64,000 nt of DNA from contig WOGZ01000041.1 of assembly GCA_009733775.1 (NCBI GenBank), positions 62,001 to 126,000 on the forward strand, given 5' to 3'. Below, in pieces: positions 45,598 to 55,848 of this stretch (the stretch's first letter is position 1; each line of letters opens with the position of its first letter). Source of the stretch: Alectoria sarmentosa (Eukaryota > Ascomycota > Lecanoromycetes > Lecanorales > Parmeliaceae). The notes under the pieces are model-generated. The model saw only the letters and a program-made list of their open reading frames with translations, was not told the origin of the DNA and made no database searches. A program made the translations under genes and the position numbers.

Positions 45598-46602
45598 ATC
45601 TCTCGATACAGTGGGACTGGGAGATTAGTAGGCTTCGTATTCGGCTATAGTTGATCAAGACTTGAATATTACTCATTCAAGATGAAATAATATAGATTTC
45701 TAAAAGTTTGCAATCAATTTCAAATTAATAAACTTTGATTTTACTGATTTTGATTTTTTTAAATTGAATTTCAAAAAATTGTATACATTTAAATTCATTA
45801 AAACTTTTTTCACAATTTTCAAAAGATTAAAAGATATTTTACGAGAAAGTTATTTGAAGTTTTTTATTTAATTTCTTTTGAATAATTTACAATTTTATTT
45901 TTATATAAATTATTAAAAATTAAACATTATAAATAAATAAAATTTGTTATTTAATATCGCTTATTATTGTCATGATATCGATTTGCTATAAAAATTTGAT
46001 GAATTGCGGGCATTTTGGAATCTGAAAGCCCTAATCCTACATCGTATATCCCGGCAGATTGCATATCTCGGTGAAATCGTTTAAGTGTAATTACCTTTAG
46101 TTGGCCAGGCATAGTGAATTTTCCCTCTGCATTTAGATAAAAGAATTCATACTATCGACCCCCACTACTATTAAGACCATACTGTGTCAGCATGAAAGTT
46201 TCTTAGCGCCAGGGCATGAAGATGTGCCTCTTATATCTGTTGGCACTGGCCTTTAGGTGACCTTATCACGATTCATATATAGCTTCACATGTGCGGGTGA
46301 GGTGTCATTTTAAATCGAATATAAGACACTATTCGCAAGCTTGACCAAGGAAATCCGTTCAACAGAAGTACCACATCCCTTGAATTCTGACTTGTTGCCA
46401 CATTGAATGTCACATGCTTGAGATGGGAACGAAAACAGATTATTGTTCCAGCTTGGTCGTGATGACACAGAGTTCAAAATTCCGCAGGAGTTGACTCTCG
46501 ATCACGAAAAAGCCATCTTTCGCTACCCCTTTTCAACAACAACAGGACCAAAGGACTGTTCAAGAACCAATTTTTTGCGAACTGAATCAACTGCGATGGA
46601 GT
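45598..46602. other. Intergenic with extreme AT-rich block
   Basis: Roughly 45660-46000 is almost pure A/T, well above the surroundings. No repeats or genes are recognised. It could be an RIP-degraded remnant or a replication/matrix-type AT region. Confidence 0.6.
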
Positions 46603-47750
46603 TCAAACAACAACGTACTCCTTGGATGGCGCAAGCGGCGGGAGCGGAATCGACGAAGTGTATCGGCCCTCGAACGATTCTTCTGTAGTACGGGATGAAG
46701 CAGTATGGTTCGATTCCTCGGCGCGTGACGCCAGTCTCAAGTGAGTCTTCGAGTTTCCCGAGTGCAGTGACAAGGCTCTCCGAAGCCGACTTCTCCTTTC
46801 CCTGCTGCCATCGGAGTCAGAGACGAGAAAGGAGAAGGCGGGCAGAGAGGCGACGATGACGGCGACTTCGGTTTCGAGGGAAGTGTACAGCCAAGTGACC
46901 TCGGGGAGGGCATTCTCCGTCTCGATCAGACGAAGAATTTCCATCGCAATGGTGACCCAGGCGAGGGAGAACACGGCGGTGACGGCGAGCTTTTGGCGTG
47001 TGGGCATTTGCAGGCGCCAGAGGAGCGGGAGGGGCAATGCCATGACTGTGGGCGGAGACGGTCAACGCTTGAGGCCTGGGTTGTAATTGGAGTTCTGCTT
47101 ACCAAGGAGATCGGAGAAGACGTTGAAGGAGAATTGCATGGGCAAAAATTTGTAATCTAGTGCCACGGAAGAGGGTGAGGTACACGATTCTACAGAGAAT
47201 CAGTTCAAGCCGTGGGTTCAACTGAACGTTTGTCACGGACCGGGATTTGTCAAATTCCGCGCAGGACCACATTCTGCAAACAATCCTATCAAGATGATAC
47301 CATAGGTGGCCAAGACTGCGATGTTCGCAGCCCACCAGATCTTCATGCCCGCCCCTGAGCCACGTAGTATCTGTCGGTACAGCCAGAGGAAGGAGAACTT
47401 GGCACAGAAGAGGCATGTCCAGAAGAGTAACGGAAGTACCAACTCAGCGGTGAAGATGCTAGCCACTAACGCCGAATACTGTGCGTCTGACGGTTTTGGT
47501 TCTGTGCCTGCTTCGATGGCTGATAGCTTGTAGTTCGCAGGGATGTAGTGCGTATATGCGATATTCTGGCCTAGGAGGAGAAGCCCCGCGACGAATTGGA
47601 AGGCGTCATCCCAGTAGAGCCTGCGCAACAGTAAGTGACGGACCAGGGGTCGTGCTATGGTCAAGGAGGTCGCAACAGCTGTCAGGATCCAGATGCTTGC
47701 CTAAAATTTCATAAGTCTTTACCGTGGCGTGTCATGCATGAGTTACCAAC
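46603..47750 (-). CDS. Rhodopsin-like (Pth11-related) seven-transmembrane protein, copy 3 (start unclear)
   Basis: Exons downstream of the first are 47700-47241, 47156-47103 and 47045-46603. The first exon ends at 47751 (TTG, joined so that AELL continues ASIWILTAVA). Family features are TTNDQFGVSQAELL, the Arg-rich VRHLLLRRLYWDDAF, FSFLWLYRQILRG, FSFNVFSDLLVMALPLPLLWRLQMP, and a Ser/Arg-rich tail. The end at 47750 is a minimum: the N-terminal exon continues to about 47790, but no ATG is found where relatives start. The nearest in-frame ATG is at 47960 and would add ~60 unlikely residues. Either an upstream start exon was missed, or this copy lost its start. Confidence 0.75.
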
Positions 47751-47960
47751 CAAAAGCTCGGCCTGGGACACCCCAAATTGGTCGTTCGTGGTGACTATTC
47801 TCAGTCCTTTCTCTGTAAATATTTGAAATGAGGAATGAGGAATCTGGAAGCGTTTGTAGGCATAAGTGATCGTACAGAGGTACCAATGATACCAGACGAA
47901 GCCTGTAATGTATCTAGGGCCCAACGTAAGAAAATGCTTCTGAGCGCCTCGGTACTGCAT

Positions 47961-48815
47961 GGTCGCGGAGTTGAGAGACTACCGGCGAGTATCGGGCCCA
48001 GAAGAGCACCAATACCGTGGGCGGGTGCATGTTGTCACGGCCGAAAGATACGAACAGCGAAATGCACGTAGCCTTGCATTAGTAGCGTGAAATACATGCA
48101 ACCACGGAGGTGATGACCATTGCAGATTGAAAGCGACAACCATGCTGAAGATCAATATGAATCCTCGTGAGGCCCAGATCACCATGGGTGACTTTCGAAG
48201 TGAATGTATTATGTCCAGAGCTGAAAGAATGTGGTTGCATGCTGCAACCACGGGAGTTACAGCTTTTACAAATTGTGAGCGGTCGGCGAATTGGTCGTGT
48301 GGCTGGAAAGGCAACATTATTTCCACACGAGTACACATGGTATGCTGACCTAGTTGAAAAGACGGTAGGATGTGGAATATCATTTGCGTGGTAAAGCTAG
48401 CATGCACGATTTCCTCAAAAACCGAAAAATTGCAGGTCCGAGGGTCGTGATGTGTAAGATCACGATTGGCATGCGTATAATGTCTGGCGATCTCGGCCTG
48501 CGAAGGATTCCATTCTTTTGGGTTGGTATGATCTCGTTGATTTTCCCCTGCCTGTTGAAGAGGTGCTGAGATCATAGGAGCCTTTACGAATGCAAAAGTC
48601 CACGGAAAGACATCCATGAAAATTGCTAAGAAGCCGACTAGGAAATCTCACTCAGTGTTGGTCAGTCATGTAACGCGGTAAGCGAGCTGCGAATTGGTAA
48701 GCCGTCTGATCTGCGCACTGAACCCTGATCTACGGGACAACTTGCATCGGCAAAAGACTTCAATGCCCGCACCCGCAGCTGAAAAGGCTCGGATAGCCAA
48801 GCCTCCCGTGCCTTA
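47961..48815. other. Intergenic; possible decayed gene
   Basis: A 212-codon minus-strand frame (47979-48617) has no confident domain. A different minus frame near 48000 reads GIGALLGPILAGSLS, reminiscent of a major-facilitator loop. A degenerate transporter or regulator gene is possible but cannot be supported. Confidence 0.3.
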
Positions 48816-49534
48816 CTTTAAGGGCGGTAGGGGGGTTTTCGCAATCCTCCCTAGAGAGTCTCGATACAGTTTTCAATACGAAACATACTGAGTTATTTTG
48901 ATTCCCAATACCATATGAATAGAGTCAACTCCATGCGACATCGTTATACCCACATATATCGATATGTTTTTCAAAATCTCAACAGATCTTCAATTCAAAG
49001 GATCGTCGCAATACCGCTAATAAATAGATTGTATTTTACAAATTCAGGGTCCGAGCATATACAATCCCCTCTACCCCCACCCCCCCCCTATTATTCACCC
49101 CACCCACCCCCATGTCAAGCCCATCAATCATCGTCCCTTGGGAAACTTTGGCTAAATCGTCCAAATCCGAAATCCAAAATACAATGATGTGAATGTAACT
49201 TATCGTATTTAAATTCCGAGTCGAAGATTCGACGTACACGTAAAAATGCTCTCACGAGATTCGTAACCTTAACAAGCTGTCAAGAGAATTTTCATACCGC
49301 GAGACTTCCATTAGCGTCGGAATCTTTCTAGGTTCATAATATATGAGTATCATTACATCCTTGATACGAGTCAAGATCTTTCTTTGAAAACATCGTTATT
49401 GTATCAGATATGCATGAAACATGGATCGTAAGAGCATTGTCAGCGTGACAAGCCTGTTGATAGGGTGGGCTACAAAATGACGCTTCTGATAGGCTACAGG
49501 CATGATTGCGAAAAATCCCCTGCCGACCTTAAAG
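48816..49534 (+). mobile_element. TA-flanked MITE, copy B (719 bp)
   Basis: Ends CTTTAAGGGCGG... and ...CCGACCTTAAAG, flanked by TA (48814-48815 and 49535-49536). Colinear with copy C and the reverse complement of copy A, including the CCTAGAGAGTCTCGATA and GCCTATCAGAAGC blocks near opposite ends. No coding capacity. Confidence 0.88.
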
Positions 49535-50589
49535 TACATAGTTATATTGCGCATGGCAGGATTTCATTCGTGCGCCTAAATAAGCGATGAGTTAAAGGGA
49601 AAGCTCACCGCATACTTGCATGTATCTTACGAAGCGAAATTTCGCGAAAACATCGATATTCCCAATCTTCGTTATCAGATCATCAAGTGCTTCAAGAACG
49701 ATAAAACGTGATAGAGAGAGAGATTTATGAATAGAAAAAAGAGATGTATGATGTAGCAAGTAGATTATGAAGCTATTCAAGTAGTGCTGTCGCCATCCAA
49801 CACTCTCAAAACTCGATCGGTACCTCTGCAGGATGAGGTAGCGAGGAGGCGAGGGCGCAATCGCTGCGATATGTGTGGTCAGATAAATCATAGCCAGTTG
49901 AATCTGAGAACCGCAGCATCATGCTGTCGGCCGTGGCCGTTGTCATCATCAATCAAATACGTGCACAGATATTACACGTCAAAAGTTAATTTGTGCGAAG
50001 GCTCTCCTGAATAGTACCGTAATTTTCATCAGATCCGCTCTTGATCTACTTGATTCAGAATTAATATAGGCGAACGAATGGTGGGCCTGAAGCGTAGACA
50101 TTGAGGGTCTCGGCTTGACTATCCGAGTCTTTTCAGCTGCGGATACGGGCATAAGTTTTTTGCCGAATTTGCATGCTTGAAAAGCTAGTCGTCCTTTTCT
50201 CCGTTCCGACTTTGAATGATAAAGGTTACTACTGCGCTATAAGTCTCAAGATCCGCCCGTTGACGGCTCCGGCTTCATATCCGCGCTCTCCAGGCGCATG
50301 CCCAGTATAGTGCAAGAAATCTAGCTTGATCATGCTTTCTATTGCCCGTTGAGGTTTTCAGCTCCGTGTTCCAGAGTGGCATGCCCGGCATACTGGGTGT
50401 CTTTACGAGCTCAGTTGCAGCTAGGCATTTCTCCATAGACTCATTAACGCCAAGCATGTGGCAGCCTACAGGCATAAGAATGAATGCTTATCCACTGCGA
50501 ACTCCTACCAAATATTCTGTTAAGTCTACCGCCATCTCCTGCTTTTCCCCTGTACATTCTCAAAAGACTCAACGACAGTTGCTATCAAG
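49535..50589. other. Intergenic
   Basis: No gene recognised between MITE B and the small peptide gene. The last few hundred bases are presumably its promoter. Confidence 0.45.
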
Positions 50590-50880
50590 ATGGTTGTTGT
50601 ATCAAAGCTCCTGACTCTTCTCGCCGTGATCGGCAGCACTGTTACTCTGCCACTGGCGATCAACTCTCGTGAGTAACAAACCGTTCGTTAGTGTATCGAA
50701 AGTCCTCAACAATTGCTAATGAATCTTGTAGTGTTAAGTGAGGACAGTAACAGCGTGGCAGCTCTTTCTCATCGCTCCGAGAAGTCCACAGAAACTCCGG
50801 ACACCATGTGGCACCCTGGAGCAGGAGATGATCGCATTCGTCGCTCCGTAGACACCACAGACATTCCAGATGCTATTTAG
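50590..50880 (+). CDS. Small secreted peptide with two imperfect repeats
   Basis: Spliced 75-aa product too short for routine detection; exons 50590-50668 and 50732-50880, intron 50669-50731 (GTGAGT...GTAG, with GCTAAT branch point). The signal peptide is MVVVSKLLTLLAVIGSTVTL. The mature region is hydrophilic, with RSEKSTETPDTMW followed by HPGAGDDRIRR and then RSVDTTDIPDAI before the stop. The two RSxxxT-x-PD units align, and the only dibasic (Kex2-like) site, RR, lies between them. The second unit stops (TAG) where the first has Trp (TGG). There is no Cys. It could be a secreted effector-like peptide or a degenerate ribosomal-peptide precursor. The UstYa gene lies 5 kb upstream. Its reality rests on the clean signal plus intron. 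Confidence 0.55.
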
Positions 50881-52673
50881 ATCTGTTCGGATTCGGTTCT
50901 TCGGTCGAAAGCAGGCCGGGCGGGGGTTGATCACATAACTCAGTTCTCTGAGGCGGTCTTCGGCATGGTTCAGACTTTTGATGTGAATTTCTGTATTCCC
51001 TTCACGATTTGTTCTCACGGGCCTCACATCCCAAGGCGTAAGAGCTAGAAAAACAGCTTGGTGATCATAGTAATCTTAGCCAGGGGAAAAGAAGAAAAAC
51101 TGGCCTAGAGTGGCGGCAAATAATCTAGATTTATATTATAAACTGGATAAAAAGTGTCCCTTGAAATGTTTTCGATTCGTTAACGAACATACGAACCGTA
51201 CAGCGGTATCGGATGAGAACTTGGGCCATCTCGCCGAATTCTATTCGCTGTTTCGGGCTACTAAGTCCCTTGTCAATTCCTTCCACCAAATTTACCATCC
51301 TCTCATTGCTGAATTCTTGTCAACAATGCATGCCTTTGATAATCTTGGGTTTCAATTTCGATGGTTGCAGATGGTGTCATTGGCAAACACTTGGCCTTCC
51401 GCTCATAATTGAGATGCCGGCCTTCATGAAGTTGGCCAGATGAAGAGAGCCGCTGCTGTCCAGCTCCTTTCACTCCGAAAGCAGTGTGGTTATGAGGGCC
51501 TTGGCGATACTTTAGAACTAGTGATGTCCAAAACTGGGGTTTCGAAACGTGATATTTATATCTGGGAACTGCTCACCATACAGGAATCCGCGAGTCAAAA
51601 ATAGCTTCAGCTAGGAGATCTTAGAAATTCAGATCCTGACGAGCAGCGCAAAGATCGCCTAACGTGAACGAACGAGCGGATGCTCGGCGTCTTCTACGTT
51701 TATAACCTACTTTATCGAGCCTCATCGAAGGATCATGAATTCAGAAAATTTTCCGCGGAGAAAGTCGGTCCAATTTTCTTGTAGAAGAAGGCGTATCGCG
51801 GATAGCGTCTCTAGAACATTTAATCGAAGTCTGCCTTTGTTCAGTTCGTGTGGTCGATCGGGTTAATACAGTGGCGCCAAGTGCTTTGTTTTCAAGATGA
51901 CGCACCGGTAAAGTAGCATTGCAGGACACAGTACCAGTGCGGTATGGATATGGAAGAGAATCGCGGGATAGGAGAAGATTGCCAGGGCATGAGAGCATTG
52001 TGTGTATTTCATACTCGGTGGGCCGCCCTTCTAGTCATATAGACTAGAGTGAGACTACTCATCCTCACTCGGCCTTTCGGCCATGTCCGGATCAAGCAGA
52101 GCACGGGTACCAGTACAATTGTGATTCGTATACCCGTATACATTATGAAAAAAAGGCTCAAAGTAGGAGAATCTGGCAGGCAAAGAGAGCATCGTAGAGT
52201 TCTAGAACATGGCATGATAGAAGAGTATGGTAGTATAAATGATGAATCGTAGGATAAGAGGGTGCTGCAAGATAGAGACTCTTCTTGCGTAGGGCCAGTG
52301 TTTTTCTCACCGGCTTGTATAACTTTTGAGCTTGCATGATATCTTGGTCTAAATAACCTCTCATACTTTTAAAACGATCTGGGCGGTGGTACGCGAACTG
52401 ACCAATTAATCCTTGTAGGTTTTGGAAGTCCTGATGAGGAGGTCGAGTTGTCGCTTTACCCAGAGCATGCTAGCCCACTCGCTAAAGCGGCTAAATTACG
52501 CCCAAGCCTTAGTCTTGGCGCTCACCCTTGGCAAGCAAGCGATCACGCTTTCACCACGCGTTCTGGCCTACCACCACCTATTTCTCTTACTCCTCAAACC
52601 ATTTTTGCAACAGGAATTGCTCGAAGATCTTCCATTCGATCAGATCAGGGCCGAACATCCATCTCTCTCCATC
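50881..52673. other. Intergenic
   Basis: A 100-codon plus-strand frame (51110-51412) has no recognisable features; other frames are shorter. The 52422-52673 stretch is open upstream of the next gene but looks like leader. Confidence 0.45.
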
Positions 52674-53811
52674 ATGACCAAGCGAAAAAGCCTTGAGGAG
52701 AAGCCCTCCAGCAAGCCTACGAGTAAGAAGCGTGTTGCCTTCTCTGCTCCCGAGGACGCAGCCACCAAGGCGCTGTATGATGCCCAACCCCAGAACACGC
52801 GTTCAGCCACTAAGAGGCTGCTATAGGTTCAAAGGAAACGCGTTGACCTCCCCGCTGCTGCGACTGCCCCTCGAGATTCGCGACAAGATATGGAGCGAGG
52901 TACTCGGGGACCGTCTGGTCCATCTCAGATACCTCTATGACGATGATCATGACTTCGAGACGAATGAAGAACTGCATGTTTCGCTACCCTGGTCCAACGA
53001 GCTTCAAGCGGGATATGGAAGCGCATGGAGACACTTGGTCTGCGAGGAAGATTGCCCAGAGAATAAAGAAGAAGAGAAGTTGACAACTTCTGATGGAGAA
53101 GTCTTTTCGACACGATCACACCGCCTTTGCGAGTCAAAGCTCGAATATGATCCTATCGGACCAGATATGATCTATGGGGACCGGTACTGTGAATTTCACG
53201 AGATGATGCGCCTTAGCGTCCTTCGATCATGTCGGCAGATATACGTCGAAGCCAATCAGATACTTTGGACAACGAACACTTTTTCTTTTGCTGATGGAAC
53301 GGCGCTCAGACGCTTCATGATGACCCGGACCATCAATCAGAGGCGCTTGATCAAGAGTCTTCGCTTGCAGATGGAGTGGGACATGTATATGGATAAAGAA
53401 TGGAACAATGCTCTTAACATGGCACTCGTCCGATCTCTTTCTGGACTAAGACGGCTGCGTTTGCGTATCGACCAGCACATGGACGCTAGGATCTATGAAT
53501 GCGCTAAAAGCAACAAAAATATCTATACTTCCATTTTCTGTAAAGGTCTACAGAAGATCTCGACCTTACCATTGACGGAAGCCGAGGTCATCGTAAAGAA
53601 CCCACAATACTGGCCTGAAGATGGTGTGTGGACGAAGGCCGACAGGGAAGAATTTGCGGAGGTTTTAAGAAAACTACTTCTCAATCCCAAGGGAGCAGAG
53701 ATCTATGCGAAGGACCAGCTAAAAAGGAAAGAGGAACGCCGAAAAGAACGAGAATATGCCGCGAAGATCAAGGCTTCCATGTCGAGACCAAGGCTCCAAG
53801 CCGAAGCGTAG
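52674..53811 (+). CDS. 2EXR/DUF7730-like fungal protein
   Basis: Spliced 361-aa product; exons 52674-52774 and 52827-53811, intron 52775-52826 (GTATGA...CACTAAG...TATAG). The join yields LFKGNALTSPLLRLPLEIRDKIW, broken here only by the splice between L and F. The RLPLEIRDKIWSEVLG motif is the F-box-like start typical of 2EXR domain proteins, which are heavily expanded in ascomycetes. RSCRQIYVEANQILW follows at mid-protein. The N-terminus is basic (MTKRKSLEEKPSSK). The C-terminus is a charged, probably coiled segment rich in K/R/E. Function of the family is largely unknown. The frame is open upstream to 52422, so an earlier Met cannot be excluded. Confidence 0.8.
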
Positions 53812-55848
53812 CGAATGATCGATTCACCTGTTGCAGGCCCGTCAGAGTAGTGTTGCTCTTACAAACATTGAGCGAGCAGTAATGTCTTCATGGCGGATCT
53901 GGAGCCAGTTCTGCTATTACCAGTTTATGCTGTATTGATGATGTTCTGGTCTAGCCAACAAGACATTGACAATGCCATTGACCAAAGAGGCGAAGCCTGC
54001 TTGAACCAGGGATCGTGAAATGCTGGCAACCAGACCGGGATGTTGATGGTTCAAATCCTTCTCCCGGTCAGTCACTTAAAGCACCCGCCATCTTCTCTAT
54101 CAATCGGCCTCGTTTCCCTTTGTCGAAAACACTCAAGCTGGCATAAGTTTTATACCCACCCTTTTTCGCCCCCCATAATTAATTTGTCCTTCGAGTGTAG
54201 CACAATCTAGACATGAAGGATTCATAGTTTACTCCTCCTTGCTCGCATCATACGATGGTCACAATTACCTTTCCCCAGCGCCGTCTAACCCTCCCTACTC
54301 TCCACTTCCCACATCGGCGTTTTGATGCAGCTACTCCGCTTCTACGTCCGCTTTCCGCCTCCCCCCAACCCCGAAAAAAAACAAAACCGAAACCAAAACC
54401 AAAAGGCATGTTCAGAAACCTTTACCCCAAAAAAACCACACAGGCGCAGCACCCTCGCCGTACCCAACCCCCCCTTCCCCGCCCTCACAATAACAACAAC
54501 ATCAATGACAAAATGCCAACTGACTCGCAATCTGCCCCTCACTCACTCACTCACTCACTCACTCCCTTCCCTTCCCTCACGCACCACCTCCATCCTCACC
54601 CCCACAACACCTCCCGCGCCTCTTCGAACACCGCAAGTCATAACAAACACGTCGTCCGGGGCCCATCCGCTGTGGAAGACGCCCGTGCGGGCTGGCACTG
54701 ATCGGGCGGATCGAATTGATCAACAGCTCGCGCGCAAGCCGTGATGGGAGGGGCGGGATGAGGAGGAGGAGGAGGGGGAAGGGGCGGGAGGCGAAGTGGC
54801 TTGCGTTTGGGCGTGCGGGGTGAGGAGTTGAGGGGTCGTGGTGGATTTGGGGTTGAGTTTGTTGTTGTTGCTGTTACTGTTACTGTTGATGTCCGGAAGG
54901 CTGGCTGCAGCAAGGGTTGGTGTGAAAGTGAGAGTGAGAGTGCGAGGGTGGATGCGGATGCGGAAAGGGGGTTTTTGATGATGAGGAATACATTTGGGAA
55001 AAATTCCGACGCGGCGACCCTCAATCTCATGCATGGTACGGTGGTCTAGCTATTTAGCTAGCTAGGTATTGTCCGATCGATCTGCTCTTGGACTCCAGTA
55101 ATCATTACTCACCAATAAATCAATAACCAAGAACCAAGAACCAATAACCAACAACCAATAACCAAGAAATCAATAACCAATAACACAACAAACAGTAAAT
55201 AGTGAAGAAATCCAGACATGTCAAATAATGACCGACTAACTTCCCTTTGCTTTGCTTTGCTTTGCTTTGCTTTGCTTTGCTTTGCGCCACTTCCCCCCAT
55301 CCATACATACATACATACATACTCCAAATGAGAAAGCCTAAAATTAAGCATTCTTTCTTCGTCTCCTTGTCACGCTTTCTTTCATATATGCGACTCGACT
55401 CGATTGGCATTGGCAAGTGTCGTTCGTTCGTTGTCCGCGGTGTCGCCGCGGCTGGGACTTTTGATTTTGACTCGACCTGACTTGTACATGTCTTTCTATC
55501 TGTCTGTCTATCTGTCTGGCTGTCAAGCCGTCTGTTTTTTTTCCGATCGATAGCCGGAATCGGTAGCGGAAGCGCGCGCGCGCGGTTGGTGGCATGTTCT
55601 TAAAGTAAGTAGCCATGGGGTGTTGTTGTTGTCATAGCGGATGGAAGAACGGAGCACAGGCTACCTACCGAGCGCTTCTGCAACCATGGGGGATTTTTAT
55701 TTCGGTATATACATGACCGTGTTTACATACAAGGAGGGGGGCCTCATGCGGTGGAGGGAAAAGAGGCTCCCGTCACCGCAAGAGTGGCCGTTTGCTTGCT
55801 TTCTTTCTTTCTCTCTCTTTGCCTGCGTGAGCTATCGTGCCATCGTGC
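53812..55848. other. Intergenic, microsatellite-rich
   Basis: No gene. Pyrimidine-rich at 54240-54620, purine-rich at 54740-55000. Contains (ACTC)n at 54541-54564, CCAATAA/CCAAGAA repeats at 55110-55195, (TTTGC)8 at 55246-55285, (ATAC)n near 55302-55321, CTGT/CTAT repeats near 55495-55525 and (GC)n near 55573. Long Pro/Ser or Arg frames here are low-complexity artefacts. Confidence 0.6.
55246..55285. repeat. (TTTGC)8 pentanucleotide microsatellite
   Basis: Eight uninterrupted TTTGC units. Confidence 0.95.

Noticed and set aside
46700..46720. GGTTCGATTCC tRNA B-box
   Set aside because: Lies inside the coding tail of the third 7TM gene and lacks surrounding tRNA arms.
47979..48617. 212-codon minus-strand frame as a transcription factor or transporter
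   Set aside because: No diagnostic motif; a transporter-like phrase sits in another frame, so at best a decayed relic.
54023..54090. tRNA gene suggested by GGTTCAAATCC (B-box)
   Set aside because: A-box-like word lies too close, and the 3' TCCCGGT pairs with sequence only ~20 nt upstream, so no cloverleaf forms.
54322..55034. Several overlapping 100-148 codon frames
   Set aside because: C- and G-rich simple sequence gives open frames on both strands; no domain or splice logic.
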